This document shows positions 1 to 9,182 of a DNA stretch of 64,000 bases, in pieces. The translations under genes and the position numbers were made by a program. Under the pieces are notes generated by a model that saw only the letters and a program-made list of their open reading frames with translations, had not been told where the DNA came from and searched no databases. Origin of the DNA: Candidatus Competibacteraceae bacterium. GTDB taxonomy: Bacteria; Pseudomonadota; Gammaproteobacteria; Competibacterales; Competibacteraceae. Every line of letters begins with the position of its first letter. Position 1 is the first letter of the stretch. The stretch is taken from positions 186,001 to 250,000 of the forward strand of contig JADJQQ010000018.1 in NCBI GenBank assembly GCA_016712625.1. The letters are read 5' to 3'.

Positions 1-1065
1 GTTTCCCGCCAAATCGACGATCCGAGTTTCGATGCCGGGAATCGCGGAGCCGACCGAGGTGTCGGCGCGCGGCGCGTCGAGCCGAGTCTGGCTGATCGTC
101 GGCGAGCTTTCGGTCATCCCGTAGCCGTTGTGCAGTGGTAGTCCGAACAGGGCCTCGATCCGTTGCTTGAGGGTGAGATCGAGCGGCGAGCCGCCGGCGT
201 AAATGAACCGCAGCTTCGACCCCGCGGGTGACCAGCCGCCGCGCTCGAATTCCAGCAGACGCGCGTACATGGCTGGCACACCCTGCAACACGGTCAGCCC
301 ACGCTCGCCGATGGCGTCGATCAGATCGGAAGGCGCAAACCGCGGCACGACCTGAAGGCAAGCGCCCGCGTAAAGCGTCCCAAGCATGACCGAGGCCAGC
401 CCGTAAACATGGGAAATAGGCAGCACCCCATAAACCTGATCGTCCGGGGTCAGGCCGCGCAAGCGGGTGGAAACGGCGGCGATGAACAGCAGGTTGCGAT
501 GGGTCAGCATCACGCCCTTCGGATGGCCGGTGGTTCCGGTGGTGTAGAGCAGCGCCGCGACCTGATGTTGCGCCGCCGCTTCCACCGGTTCGACGGTGCA
601 GGTTGTATTCAGCGGGCCGACCCTCAAGTCTCCCAGCAGCGGCAGTTGCAAGCGCTCGCTAGCGACGTGCGCGCCATGCGCCGCGGCATCGGACGAGGAC
701 GAGGCCGCGGCCGTGAAGATTGCGCGCCGCGCGCCGCAGTGGGCGCGGATGTTTTCGAGTTCGACCGGCGACAGGCGGGCGTTGACGATCACCGCCCAGG
801 CGTCCGCCGCCGCGAGGGCGAAAATCAGCGCGATCAGGGCGGCGCCATTTTCACCGACGATCATGACCCGATCACCGGGGCGCACGTCGAGCCGAACCAG
901 CAGCTCCTCGGCTGCTTCGACGGCCGCCGCCAAGCGCCGGTAATTCCATCGCACCCCACCATCCCATACGGCGGGCGCGGCGGGCGTCCGCGCCGCCCAG
1001 CGCCTGGGAATTTCGCTCAGGCGCGCGGGCAATTCGGCCAACAGCGCCTGGGCCAGCGCGTTCAT
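1..1065 (-). CDS. Acyl-CoA synthetase (AMP-forming ligase), 3' end cut by the window edge
   Basis: The reverse strand reads an uninterrupted 355-codon N-terminal part of an ANL-superfamily ligase, which would join a carboxylic acid to CoA through an acyl-adenylate. The P-loop-like AMP-binding motif YTTGTTGHPKG lies at about residues 174-184, and the A5-type motif NGYGMTESSPT near residue 327. The start codon at 1065 shares one base with the stop of the acyl-CoA dehydrogenase upstream (TGATG), so the two are probably translationally coupled. It would activate the substrate of the beta-oxidation genes around it. The C-terminal lid domain lies outside the window, and the substrate cannot be told from sequence. 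Confidence 0.9.
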   Translation of the reverse strand, partial: MNALAQALLAELPARLSEIPRRWAARTPAAPAVWDGGVRWNYRRLAAAVEAAEELLVRLDVRPGDRVMIVGENGAALIALIFALAAADAWAVIVNARLSPVELENIRAHCGARRAIFTAAASSSSDAAAHGAHVASERLQLPLLGDLRVGPLNTTCTVEPVEAAAQHQVAALLYTTGTTGHPKGVMLTHRNLLFIAAVSTRLRGLTPDDQVYGVLPISHVYGLASVMLGTLYAGACLQVVPRFAPSDLIDAIGERGLTVLQGVPAMYARLLEFERGGWSPAGSKLRFIYAGGSPLDLTLKQRIEALFGLPLHNGYGMTESSPTISQTRLDAPRADTSVGSAIPGIETRIVDLAGN

Positions 1066-2219
1066 CAGCCCCGCGCCGCCCTGATCATGTTGCGAGCGAT
1101 CACCAACTGCTGGATCTGGGTGGTGCCTTCGTAAATGCGGAACAAACGCACGTCACGATAAAAGCGCTCGGCGGCATAATCCGCCACATAGCCGGCCCCG
1201 CCGTGAATCTGCACCGAGCGGTCAGCCACCCGGCCGCACATCTCGGACGCGAACAGCTTGGCGCACGAGGCTTCGGTGGTCACATCCAAGCCGGCGTCGC
1301 GCCGCCGGGCGGCGTCGAGCACCATGCAGCGCGCCGCATAAATTTCCGCCTTGCTGTCCGCCAGCATCGCCTGGATCAGTTGAAATTCCGCGATGGGCTT
1401 GCCGAACTGCTGGCGCTCGCAGGCATACCGCAGCGCGTCCTCCAGCATCCGTTCCGCCACGCCGACCGAGACGGCGGCGATGTGCAAGCGACCCTTGTCG
1501 AGCACTTTCATGGCTGTCTTGAAACCGATGCCTTCCTGACCGCCAATCAGGTTCTCGGTCGGCACCCGGCAGTCCTCCAGGATCACATCGCAAGTGTGAG
1601 CACCCTTTTGCCCCATCTTCTTGTCGATCTTGCCGAGCGACAGGCCCGGCGCGCCTTTTTCGACGATGAAGGCGGAGATGGCGCTCGCCCCGCGCTTTTG
1701 CGGATCGGTTCGCGCCATGACGGTGAAAATGCTGGCTTCGGGAGCGTTGGTGATGAAGCGCTTGGTGCCGTTGAGGATGTAACAATCGCCGTCCCGCACG
1801 GCGGTGGCGCGCAGTGAGGCGGCGTCGGAACCTGATCCGGGTTCGGTCAGGGCGAACGCGCCGATGATTTCGCCGGAAGCCAACCGGGGCAAGTAGCGCT
1901 GCTTCTGCGCTTCGGTGCCGTCGATGACGATGCCCTGCGAGCCGATGCCGTTGTTGGTGCCGATCAACGAGCGAAACGCCGGCGATGTTTTGGCGATCTC
2001 GAACGCGAACAGCACCTCTTCTTCCATGGTCAGATCGAGGCCCTCGTATCGTTCGGGTATCGACAGCCCGAACAAGCCCAGCTCGCGCATTTCGGCAACG
2101 ATCTCTGGCGGGATTTGGTCGGTTTCAGCCACTTCCGCCTCGCGAGGCACCAGACGCTCGCGGACGAAGCGGGCCACGCTGTCGAGCAGCAGATTCAGGG
2201 TTTCTTGATCGCGAATCAT
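1065..2219 (-). CDS. Acyl-CoA dehydrogenase
   Basis: A 384-residue FAD-dependent acyl-CoA dehydrogenase, full length for the family, catalysing the first oxidation of beta-oxidation and passing electrons to ETF. Visible signatures are FALTEPGSGSDAAS (FAD/substrate region), QIHGGAGYVADY and the C-terminal RIYEGTTQIQ, whose Glu (about residue 364) is the usual catalytic base. I chose the ATG at 2219, which has GAGGA about 8 nt upstream, over an in-frame start 33 nt earlier. It lies 29 nt or less from the IclR gene and overlaps the ligase gene by one base, so these three genes probably form one operon. Confidence 0.93.
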   Translation of the reverse strand: MIRDQETLNLLLDSVARFVRERLVPREAEVAETDQIPPEIVAEMRELGLFGLSIPERYEGLDLTMEEEVLFAFEIAKTSPAFRSLIGTNNGIGSQGIVIDGTEAQKQRYLPRLASGEIIGAFALTEPGSGSDAASLRATAVRDGDCYILNGTKRFITNAPEASIFTVMARTDPQKRGASAISAFIVEKGAPGLSLGKIDKKMGQKGAHTCDVILEDCRVPTENLIGGQEGIGFKTAMKVLDKGRLHIAAVSVGVAERMLEDALRYACERQQFGKPIAEFQLIQAMLADSKAEIYAARCMVLDAARRRDAGLDVTTEASCAKLFASEMCGRVADRSVQIHGGAGYVADYAAERFYRDVRLFRIYEGTTQIQQLVIARNMIRAARG

Positions 2220-2248
2220 GGGGTCCTCAGCTGACTTGCGGCATTGAT

Positions 2249-3154
2249 TCAAACCCGACCCATCTCGGTCTTGACCTTGCGCACCAATTGCGCCAGGCGC
2301 GGGCCGATATCGTTTTCCAGCAGCGCGCGGGGGAGGAGATAGGCCGGCCCCCCGCAGTTGAACGCCATTTGCTTGTCGTCCTCGGTATCCAATAGCGGGA
2401 CGCCGACGGCGTGGATGTCGTTGCGCCAGTCACCGACGCTCAAACAGAAGCCCCGCTCCCGATAATCGCGCAATGCCTGCTCGATCCCGAGCTTGATGCG
2501 CGGCCAGTTGTCCTCATCGGCCAGCCGGATGTGATCGCTCAGATAGGCGTATTCCTCTGGCGGCAAGCCGCAGAGCAGCGCCTTGCCCATCGCGGTGGTG
2601 GCGATGGGAATGCGCGAGCCGACATCTAGTCGCAAGGTGATGCGCGAACTGCTGTGGCGGCACTCGACATACACCATGCTCAAGCGATCCCGCATGCCGA
2701 GCGCCACCGATCCCTGAGCGTGTTCGGCCAGTTCCTGCATCGCTTCCCGAGCCAGCTTGCGCAGGTCGAGATTCGAGAGCATCGAATAACCCAGGGCGAG
2801 CACGCCGGAACCCAGCCGGTACTTGCCCCGATTCTTCGAGTAGGCGAGATAGCCGAGCTTGGTCAGGGTATGCGCCAGACGCGAAACCGTTGGCTTGGGA
2901 ATCCCGGTGCGCCTGGCCAGTTCGCCATGGGCCAAATACACTTCGCCCTGACGGAAGCACCGCAGAATTTCCAGCCCGCGCGCCAGAGCGTTCACGAACT
3001 GCCGATCCTTGCTCTCTTCGTCGTCCTCGAAAACCTGTAGATCGTCTTCCACTCGTTTAACTCTACTTTCCCGAATCACAAAATGTCGCGGCGGCAAGAA
3101 GGCAGGATCATGCTGGCATGAAAAAACAGAACCGTCAATATTTTTTTGAACCAT
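2249..3154 (-). CDS. IclR-family transcriptional regulator
   Basis: A 301-residue regulator. An N-terminal winged helix-turn-helix (about residues 52-115, containing GELARRTGIPKPTVSRLAHTL) is followed by the IclR effector domain (SRIPIATTAMGKALL, RERGFCLSVGDW). It carries an unusually long charged N-terminal extension of about 50 residues; a later GTG start cannot be excluded because the Shine-Dalgarno of the ATG at 3154 is weak. The gene is divergent from the enoyl-CoA hydratase operon, and an IclR-type palindrome stands in front of each side, so it most likely controls both arms in response to an acid or acyl-CoA. Confidence 0.9.
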   Translation of the reverse strand: MVQKNIDGSVFSCQHDPAFLPPRHFVIRESRVKRVEDDLQVFEDDEESKDRQFVNALARGLEILRCFRQGEVYLAHGELARRTGIPKPTVSRLAHTLTKLGYLAYSKNRGKYRLGSGVLALGYSMLSNLDLRKLAREAMQELAEHAQGSVALGMRDRLSMVYVECRHSSSRITLRLDVGSRIPIATTAMGKALLCGLPPEEYAYLSDHIRLADEDNWPRIKLGIEQALRDYRERGFCLSVGDWRNDIHAVGVPLLDTEDDKQMAFNCGGPAYLLPRALLENDIGPRLAQLVRKVKTEMGRV

Positions 3155-3155
3155 T

Positions 3156-3172
3156 GTTTCTCTATGCGGAAC
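3156..3172. promoter_or_regulatory. Probable IclR operator, autoregulatory copy
   Basis: GTTTCTCTATGCGGAAC is a degenerate copy of the perfect palindrome at 3331-3347, with the same 17-bp length and an identical right half (CGGAAC followed by AAT). It ends one base before the proposed start codon of the IclR gene, where bound protein would block its expression. Confidence 0.5.
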
Positions 3173-3330
3173 AATTAATCGTAGACGCTCTTTACGGAAA
3201 GAGAAAGGCTTTCATGAATAAATATAAATAAATACGATATAATTAAATTTATTTAGCGTTTAATCGGCCAAAAACCTTTACTTCGGCTAGGTTGTGGGCT
3301 AAGGTGAAATTGATAAATTTGCAAACTTAT

Positions 3331-3347
3331 GTTCCGTCAAGCGGAAC
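3331..3347. promoter_or_regulatory. Probable IclR operator in front of the beta-oxidation operon
   Basis: GTTCCGTCAAGCGGAAC is a perfect 6-bp inverted repeat with a 5-nt spacer, 14 nt upstream of the enoyl-CoA hydratase start. The pattern resembles the TTCCG-n5-CGGAA sites described for IclR-family regulators of aromatic and organic acid catabolism. It lies in an AT-rich divergent promoter region and has a second, weaker copy at the regulator gene itself. Confidence 0.65.
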
Positions 3348-3361
3348 AATAAGGGGGGGCA

Positions 3362-4132
3362 ATGAGTGAAGTCCTCGTTGAATATCCACTGCCCGAAGTC
3401 GGGCTGATCCGCATCCATCGACCCGAGGCGCGCAACGCGCTGAATCAGGCGGTGCGCGAACAGCTCGCCGCCCATTTCACGACTCTCGGCAACGATCCTC
3501 AGGTGCGCTGCCTGGTGCTGACCGGCGGCGAAAAATTCTTCGTGGCGGGCGCCGACATTCGCGCCATGGCCGAGGCCGGAGCCATCGATATTCTGCTGCG
3601 CCAAAGCCACCGGTTATGGCAGGCGCTTGCCGCTTGTCCGAAACCGGTCATCGCCGCCGTCAACGGCTACGCCTGGGGTGGCGGCTGCGAGCTGGCGATG
3701 CACGCTGACATTATCGTCGCTGGAGAAAGCGCCTCGTTCAGCCAGCCCGAAGTCAAGCTCGGCATCATGCCCGGCGCGGGCGGCACCCAACGGCTGACCC
3801 GCGCGGTCGGCAAGTTCCAGGCGATGAAGATGGTGCTGACCGGGCAGCCGGTGTCAGCGCGCGAAGCCTTGGCGATGGGTTTGGCTAGCGAAGTGGTGGC
3901 CGACGCTCAGGTGCTGCCGCGCGCGGTGGAGCTGGCCGGACAGATCGCCGCCCTGCCGCCCCTGGCCGTCATGCAAATCAAGGAAGTGTTGCTGGCCGGT
4001 CAGGATGCACCGCTGGAAACCGCGCTGCTGCTGGAGCGCAAGGCGTTCCAGCTCTTGTTCGCCAGCCAGGATCAGAAGGAAGGAATGCAGGCCTTTCTGG
4101 ACAAGCGCAAACCGGTATTCAAGGGGCGATAA
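3362..4132 (+). CDS. Enoyl-CoA hydratase (crotonase family)
   Basis: A 256-residue crotonase-family protein that would hydrate a trans-2-enoyl-CoA to the 3-hydroxyacyl-CoA. The oxyanion-hole segment AGADI is at 62-66 and GGGCELA at 107-112. Both catalytic glutamates of true hydratases are present: Glu110 (GGGCE) and Glu130 (QPEVKLGIMPGAGGTQRL). The ATG at 3362 follows a purine-rich AAGGGGGGGC stretch that acts as ribosome binding site. It is the first gene of a five-gene operon with very short spacings, and resembles PaaF/DcaE-type hydratases. Confidence 0.93.
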   Translation: MSEVLVEYPLPEVGLIRIHRPEARNALNQAVREQLAAHFTTLGNDPQVRCLVLTGGEKFFVAGADIRAMAEAGAIDILLRQSHRLWQALAACPKPVIAAVNGYAWGGGCELAMHADIIVAGESASFSQPEVKLGIMPGAGGTQRLTRAVGKFQAMKMVLTGQPVSAREALAMGLASEVVADAQVLPRAVELAGQIAALPPLAVMQIKEVLLAGQDAPLETALLLERKAFQLLFASQDQKEGMQAFLDKRKPVFKGR

Positions 4133-4134
4133 TC

Positions 4135-5655
4135 ATGCTGGACGCCAACCGTCCCGATCTGATCATGGGTATTGTCGGCAGCGGGCTGATGGGTTCCGGT
4201 ATCGCCCAGATCGCCGCTCAGGCAGGCATCGCGGTGCGTTTGTACGACGTCCAGCCGGAAGCGGCGGTCCAAGCCCGCGCCACCATTGCGCAAACGCTGG
4301 CCAAGCTGGCGGAAAAGGGCAAGCTCACGGCCGCCGCCGCCGAGGCCGCCAGCACGCGAATCAGCGTGGTCGAGACGCTCGAACAGTTGTCCGGCTGCCA
4401 TCTCGTCGTCGAAGCGATCATCGAAGATATCGAGGCCAAGCGCGATCTGTTCCAACGCCTGGAAGCCATCGTTGATGAAGACTGCATACTCGCCACCAAC
4501 ACCTCCTCGCTGTCGGTGACCGCCATCGCCGCCGCCTGTCGGTTACCCGGCCGCGTCGGCGGTTTTCACTTTTTCAGTCCGGTGCCCTTGATGAAGGTGG
4601 TCGAAGTGATCGACGGCTTGCTCGGCAAGGCGGCGGTGGGCGACGCGCTGACCGCGCTGGCCCGGCGTTTGGGCCATACCCCGGTAAGGGCCAAGGACAC
4701 GCCGGGCTTTATCGTCAACCACGCCGGTCGGGGCTACGGTACGGAGGCGCTGCGCATCGCTGGTGAAGGCATCGCCGATTTTGCGACCATCGACCGGCTA
4801 TTGCGCGACACCTACGGTTTTCGGATGGGGCCGTTCGAGTTGCTGGATTTGACCGGACTGGATGTCTCCCATCCGGCGATGGAGTCGATTTATAACCAGT
4901 TCTACCAAGAACCCCGCTTCCGCCCGTCGCCGCTCACTCGCCAGCGGTTGGCCGCCGGGCTGCTCGGTCGCAAGAGCGGACGCGGCTTTTATCTCTATCG
5001 CGACGACAAGGCCGAACAACCGTCCGAACCCGCTCCACCGGCAAGGGCCGATAGGCCGGTCTGGCTCAGCCGTCAGAACCCGATGGCTCACGCCCAGGTC
5101 GCCGAGTTGCTTAAAATCCTGGATGCGCCGCTGATTACAGCGGAACGGCCCGGTCCCGACGCGCTCTGTCTGGTGTTGCCCATCGGCAAGGACGCCACCA
5201 CCAGCGCACTCAACGAGGGCCTCGATCCGCGCCGCACGCTGGCGCTCGACCCCCTCTGGCTGAAGGGCCGTCGCACCCTGATGCGCACGCCGCTGACCGC
5301 GCCAGCGGCGCGCGACGCGGCCTGGGCGCTGCTGGCGGCCGATGGGACGCCGGTTTCGGTGATCAACGATAGCCCCGGTTTTGTGGTGCAGCGCGTCGTC
5401 GCCGCCATCGTCAATATCGGTTGCGACATCGCCCAACAGGGCATCGCGCCACCGGCCGATATCGAGCGCGCGGTGACGCTCGGCCTGGGCTATCCCAAAG
5501 GCCCGCTCGGCATGGGCGACGCCCTCGGCCCGACGACGGTGCTGTCCATCCTCGACGCGCTGTACGCCTTTTACCGCGACCCGCGCTATCGCCCCAGCCC
5601 GTGGCTGACCCGCCGCGCCCGGCTCGGCGTCTCGCTGCTGACTCCCGAAAATTGA
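4135..5655 (+). CDS. 3-hydroxyacyl-CoA dehydrogenase, PaaH-type two-domain form
   Basis: A 506-residue NAD-dependent dehydrogenase oxidising a 3-hydroxyacyl-CoA to the 3-oxoacyl-CoA. The N-terminal Rossmann motif GSGLMG is at residues 15-20, and the catalytic-region His145 is in GGFHFFSP. Two C-terminal helical domains follow, giving the longer architecture of PaaH/PaaC (3-hydroxyadipyl-CoA dehydrogenase) rather than the 280-residue HBD form. It starts 2 nt after the hydratase stop. Together with the thiolase of the next gene this favours a dicarboxylyl-CoA or phenylacetate-like substrate, which is an inference. Confidence 0.9.
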   Translation: MLDANRPDLIMGIVGSGLMGSGIAQIAAQAGIAVRLYDVQPEAAVQARATIAQTLAKLAEKGKLTAAAAEAASTRISVVETLEQLSGCHLVVEAIIEDIEAKRDLFQRLEAIVDEDCILATNTSSLSVTAIAAACRLPGRVGGFHFFSPVPLMKVVEVIDGLLGKAAVGDALTALARRLGHTPVRAKDTPGFIVNHAGRGYGTEALRIAGEGIADFATIDRLLRDTYGFRMGPFELLDLTGLDVSHPAMESIYNQFYQEPRFRPSPLTRQRLAAGLLGRKSGRGFYLYRDDKAEQPSEPAPPARADRPVWLSRQNPMAHAQVAELLKILDAPLITAERPGPDALCLVLPIGKDATTSALNEGLDPRRTLALDPLWLKGRRTLMRTPLTAPAARDAAWALLAADGTPVSVINDSPGFVVQRVVAAIVNIGCDIAQQGIAPPADIERAVTLGLGYPKGPLGMGDALGPTTVLSILDALYAFYRDPRYRPSPWLTRRARLGVSLLTPEN

Positions 5656-5681
5656 CGGTTGCCAACCTTTTAGGTCTCTCC

Positions 5682-6884
5682 ATGCTCGACGCATACATTT
5701 ACGATGGCCTGCGTTCACCCTTCGGCCGCCACGCTGGCGCGCTGGCGGCGGTGCGCCCGGATGAGCTGGTCGCCACGGTGATCAAGAAACTGGTCGGCCG
5801 TTCGCCGTTCCCGCCCGAACAGATCGAGGATGTCATTCTGGGGTGCACCTCGCAGGCCGGCGAAGACAGCCGCAACGTGGCGCGCAACGCGCTGCTGGCC
5901 GCCGGCTTGCCTGATGCCGTTCCAGGGCAAACGGTCAACCGCCTGTGCGCCAGCGGTCTGGCGGCGATTTTGGACAGCGCCCGCGCCATTACCTGCGGCG
6001 AAGGCGATCTGTATGTGGCGGGCGGCGTCGAGAGCATGAGCCGCGCGCCGTTCGTGGTCGGAAAGGCGGAATCCGCCTACAGCCGCGACTTCAGGGTGTT
6101 TGACTCGACCATTGGCGCGCGTTTCCCGAACCCGCGCGTGATCGAGCGCTACGGCGCGGACACGATGCCGGAAACCGGCGATAACGTCGCCGCTCAATTT
6201 GGCATCAGCCGCGAGGAGTCCGACCGCTTTGCCGCCGCCTCCCAAGCCAAATACGCCGCCGCCAAAGCAGCCGATTTTTATAGCGGGGAAATCCTGCCGA
6301 TTGCGGTGCCCACCGGCCGCAAGAAACCTCCGTTGTTGGTCGCGGACGACGAACACCCACGCCCCGAATCGACCTACGAGGCCCTGGCTCCGCTCAAGCC
6401 CTTGTTTGCCGGTGGGGTGGTCACGGCCGGCAACGCCTCCGGCATCAACGATGGAGCGGCCGCCCTGTTAATTGGTAGCGCCGCCGCCGGCGGGCGGGCG
6501 GGCATCAAGCCGCTGGCGCGCATCTTGGCCGGGGCTGCGGTCGGCGTCGAGCCGCGCATCATGGGCATTGGCCCAGCTTACGCCATTCCGAAGGCCCTGG
6601 CGCGGGCGGGGCTGACCCTCAATGACCTGGATATCATCGAAATCAACGAGGCGTTTGCTTCGCAAGTGCTCGGCTGCCTCAAACTGATGAACATCGCCCG
6701 CGACGATCCGCGCGTCAACCCAAACGGTGGAGCCATCGCCATCGGTCATCCGCTCGGTGCTTCCGGCGCGCGTCTGGCGCTCACCGCCGCCCGCGAGTTG
6801 CAACGCCGCGCCGGGCGCTACGCCGTCATCAGTCTGTGCATCGGCGTCGGTCAGGGTCTGGCTGTCGTCATCGAGCGGGTCTGA
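5682..6884 (+). CDS. Thiolase (acetyl-CoA acyltransferase, 3-oxoadipyl-CoA thiolase-like)
   Basis: A 400-residue thiolase cleaving a 3-oxoacyl-CoA with CoA. The nucleophilic Cys89 is in VNRLCASGLAAI, the C-terminal His is in NGGAIAIGHPLGASGARL, and the second Cys is in CIGVGQG. An open frame continues far upstream, but the family start is the ATG at 5682 (MLDAYIYDGLRSPFGRH), preceded by AGGT. The NRLCASGL motif and the neighbouring PaaH-type dehydrogenase resemble 3-oxoadipyl-CoA thiolases (PcaF/PaaJ), but chain-length specificity cannot be fixed from motifs. Confidence 0.92.
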   Translation: MLDAYIYDGLRSPFGRHAGALAAVRPDELVATVIKKLVGRSPFPPEQIEDVILGCTSQAGEDSRNVARNALLAAGLPDAVPGQTVNRLCASGLAAILDSARAITCGEGDLYVAGGVESMSRAPFVVGKAESAYSRDFRVFDSTIGARFPNPRVIERYGADTMPETGDNVAAQFGISREESDRFAAASQAKYAAAKAADFYSGEILPIAVPTGRKKPPLLVADDEHPRPESTYEALAPLKPLFAGGVVTAGNASGINDGAAALLIGSAAAGGRAGIKPLARILAGAAVGVEPRIMGIGPAYAIPKALARAGLTLNDLDIIEINEAFASQVLGCLKLMNIARDDPRVNPNGGAIAIGHPLGASGARLALTAARELQRRAGRYAVISLCIGVGQGLAVVIERV

Positions 6885-6903
6885 CGGCCCACGGTAAGCG
6901 ACG

Positions 6904-8133
6904 ATGATTCCACCAGTTGCCCTTTCTGGTATCCGCGTGCTCGATCTGTCGCGGATTTTAGCCGGCCCCTGGGCCAGTCAGACGCTGGCCGATCTGGGAG
7001 CCGAGGTCATCAAGGTCGAACGGCCCGGCGTGGGGGATGACACGCGCGGCTGGGGGCCGCCTTATCTCAAGGATACCGCCGGCAACGACACGCGAGAGTC
7101 CGCCTATTTTCTGGCCGCCAACCGCGGCAAAAAATCGGTCACCGTCGATCTGTCGAAATCGACAGGCCAAGCCTTGATCCGCGAACTGGCCGCGCAGAGC
7201 GATATTTTCATCGAAAACTACAAGGTCGGGGACATGGCTCGCTATGGTTTGGCCTATGACGACCTCAAGGCCAGCAACCCCGGTTTGATCTACTGTTCCA
7301 TCACTGGCTTTGGCCAGGATGGGCCGCTCGCCAGCCTGGCTGGTTACGATTTTGTGATTCAGGCGATGGGTGGCTTGATGAGCATTACCGGCGAGCGGGA
7401 CGATCTCCCCGGTGGTGGCCCGCAAAAGGTGGGAGTGGCTTTCGCCGATCTGATGACCGGCGTCTATGCCGTCATTGCGATCCTGGCTGCTCTCAACCAC
7501 CGGAATCTAACCGGCATCGGGCAATTCATCGACTTGGCCCTACTGGACGTGCAGGTGGCGACCATGGCCAACATGAATTTGAATTATCTGGTGTCTGGCG
7601 TGATTCCGAAGCGTCAAGGCAACGCGCACGCCAATATCGTCCCATATCAGGTGTTCGCGGCGGCGGATGGGGATTTGGTGTTGGCGGTGGGCAATGATGG
7701 GCAGTTCATCAAATTCTGCGAGCTGGCCGGCTGTCCGGAACTGGCCAGCGACGAACGCTTCGCCCGCAACGCCGCGCGGGTTCGCAATCGCGAGATCCTG
7801 ATTCCTCTGCTCCAGGCTATTTTGCGGCAACGCACGGTGGCGGAGTGGATCGCGCCCCTGGAAGCCGCCGGCGTCCCCTGCGGGCCGATCAATAACATCG
7901 CCGAAGCGCTGGCGCACCCGCAGGTGCGGCATCGGGGTTTGCGCGTTGATCTGCCGCATCCGCAAGCCGGCGCCGTCCCGCTGGTGGCCAGCCCGATCAG
8001 ATTGTCGGCCACCCCGGTCGCTTATCCGTCCGCGCCGCCCTCGCTCGGCCAGCACACGCGGGAGATTCTCGCCGAGCGATTGGGGCGCAGCGAACGCGAG
8101 ATCGCGGCGCTAGCCGCCGCGGGCATCATTTAA
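6904..8133 (+). CDS. CaiB/BaiF family (class III) CoA-transferase
   Basis: A 409-residue family III CoA-transferase that would move CoA between acids, for example from succinyl-CoA to a dicarboxylate. The N-terminus shows GIRVLDLSRILAGPWASQTLADLGAEVIKVE, typical of the family. The catalytic aspartate is Asp182 in VGVAFADLMTGVYAV, where the acyl-anhydride forms. It resembles SUGCT-like enzymes acting on glutarate or adipate. It sits 20 nt after the thiolase in the same operon and offers a ligase-independent way to activate the substrate. Confidence 0.9.
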   Translation: MIPPVALSGIRVLDLSRILAGPWASQTLADLGAEVIKVERPGVGDDTRGWGPPYLKDTAGNDTRESAYFLAANRGKKSVTVDLSKSTGQALIRELAAQSDIFIENYKVGDMARYGLAYDDLKASNPGLIYCSITGFGQDGPLASLAGYDFVIQAMGGLMSITGERDDLPGGGPQKVGVAFADLMTGVYAVIAILAALNHRNLTGIGQFIDLALLDVQVATMANMNLNYLVSGVIPKRQGNAHANIVPYQVFAAADGDLVLAVGNDGQFIKFCELAGCPELASDERFARNAARVRNREILIPLLQAILRQRTVAEWIAPLEAAGVPCGPINNIAEALAHPQVRHRGLRVDLPHPQAGAVPLVASPIRLSATPVAYPSAPPSLGQHTREILAERLGRSEREIAALAAAGII

Positions 8134-8165
8134 CGCATGTCGGTTGCTTTCTTTTTCGCCCCATC

Positions 8166-9182
8166 ATGCCCGCGCTGTTTAAGACCCGCATCACCGAACT
8201 GTTCGGCATCCGGTTGCCCATCATCGCCAGCGGCTTGCAGTGGCTGGCCAACGCCGATTATGTGGCGGCCGCCGTCAACGCCGGTCTGATGGGTTTCATT
8301 ACAGCCGCCAGCTTCATCGACGTGGACGCGCTACGCGCCGAAATCCGGCGCTGCCGCGAACTGACGGGCGGCCAGCCGTTCGGGGTGAATATCTCAATGC
8401 TGCCCAAGCTGGTGGTGGGTGAACGGGTCGAGGAAATCGTTGATTTGGTGTGCGAGGAGGGGGTGGGATTCGTCGAAACCGCCGGCCGTAACCCGGAACC
8501 TTATCTGCCTCGTCTCCATGCCGCGGGTATCAAGGTGCTGCATAAGGCGCCGACGGTGCGGCACGCCCGCAAAGCTCAGGCGGTCGGAGTTGATGCCATT
8601 ACCGTGGTGGGTGCTGAATGCGGCGGTCATCCTGGGCTGGAATTGGTGGGGACGATGGTGCAAGCGGCGGTGGCGGCGCGCGATATTCGAGTGCCGTTAG
8701 TGGTGGCGGGTGGGATCGGCCACGGCGCCCAATTGGTCGCGGCGCTGGCGCTGGGCGCGGATGGCGTGGCCATTGGCACCCGTTTTCTCGTCGCCGAAGA
8801 AATTTGGGCGCATCCGGCCTACAAGGCGCGACTGGTCGCCGCCGATGAAACCGACACCGCCCTGATCATGAGTTCGCTGCGCAATACGCTGCGCGCCTTG
8901 AGCAACCAGACCACCGCGACGGTGCGGGAAATCGAGCGCGAGCGGGGCGATGCGGATCCGGAAAGCCTGCTCGCCGCCTTGATGCCGCATATCGCCGGTC
9001 AAGTTGGCCGCCGCGCCTATGAGACCGGCGATACCGCCACCGGAGCGTTATCGGTCGGCCAATCGGTGGCTTTCGCGGATCGGGTCGAACCGTTGGCGGT
9101 CATTGTCCGACGGCTCGAAGACCAGGCGAGAACGGCGCTCGAACGGCTCGCTCATATCGCACAAGGGGTCTCGTTGCGTTAA
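8166..9182 (+). CDS. NMO-family FMN-dependent TIM-barrel oxidoreductase (nitronate monooxygenase-like)
   Basis: A 338-residue 2-nitropropane dioxygenase/nitronate monooxygenase-family protein. FMN-binding signatures are visible: FGVNISMLPK, the GAECGGHPG loop, PLVVAGGIGHGAQLVAALALGADGVAIGTRF. Members of this family act as nitronate monooxygenases or enoyl reductases (FabK-like), and many in acyl-CoA operons have no known substrate. It is the last gene of the beta-oxidation operon, 32 nt after the CoA-transferase, so a role in handling an unusual enoyl intermediate is possible but unproven. Confidence 0.82.
   Translation: MPALFKTRITELFGIRLPIIASGLQWLANADYVAAAVNAGLMGFITAASFIDVDALRAEIRRCRELTGGQPFGVNISMLPKLVVGERVEEIVDLVCEEGVGFVETAGRNPEPYLPRLHAAGIKVLHKAPTVRHARKAQAVGVDAITVVGAECGGHPGLELVGTMVQAAVAARDIRVPLVVAGGIGHGAQLVAALALGADGVAIGTRFLVAEEIWAHPAYKARLVAADETDTALIMSSLRNTLRALSNQTTATVREIERERGDADPESLLAALMPHIAGQVGRRAYETGDTATGALSVGQSVAFADRVEPLAVIVRRLEDQARTALERLAHIAQGVSLR

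Noticed and set aside
5421..5681. Upstream extension of the thiolase frame by 87 codons
   Set aside because: It overlaps the dehydrogenase gene, is rich in Arg/Pro as expected for a shadow frame, and the family start is at 5682.
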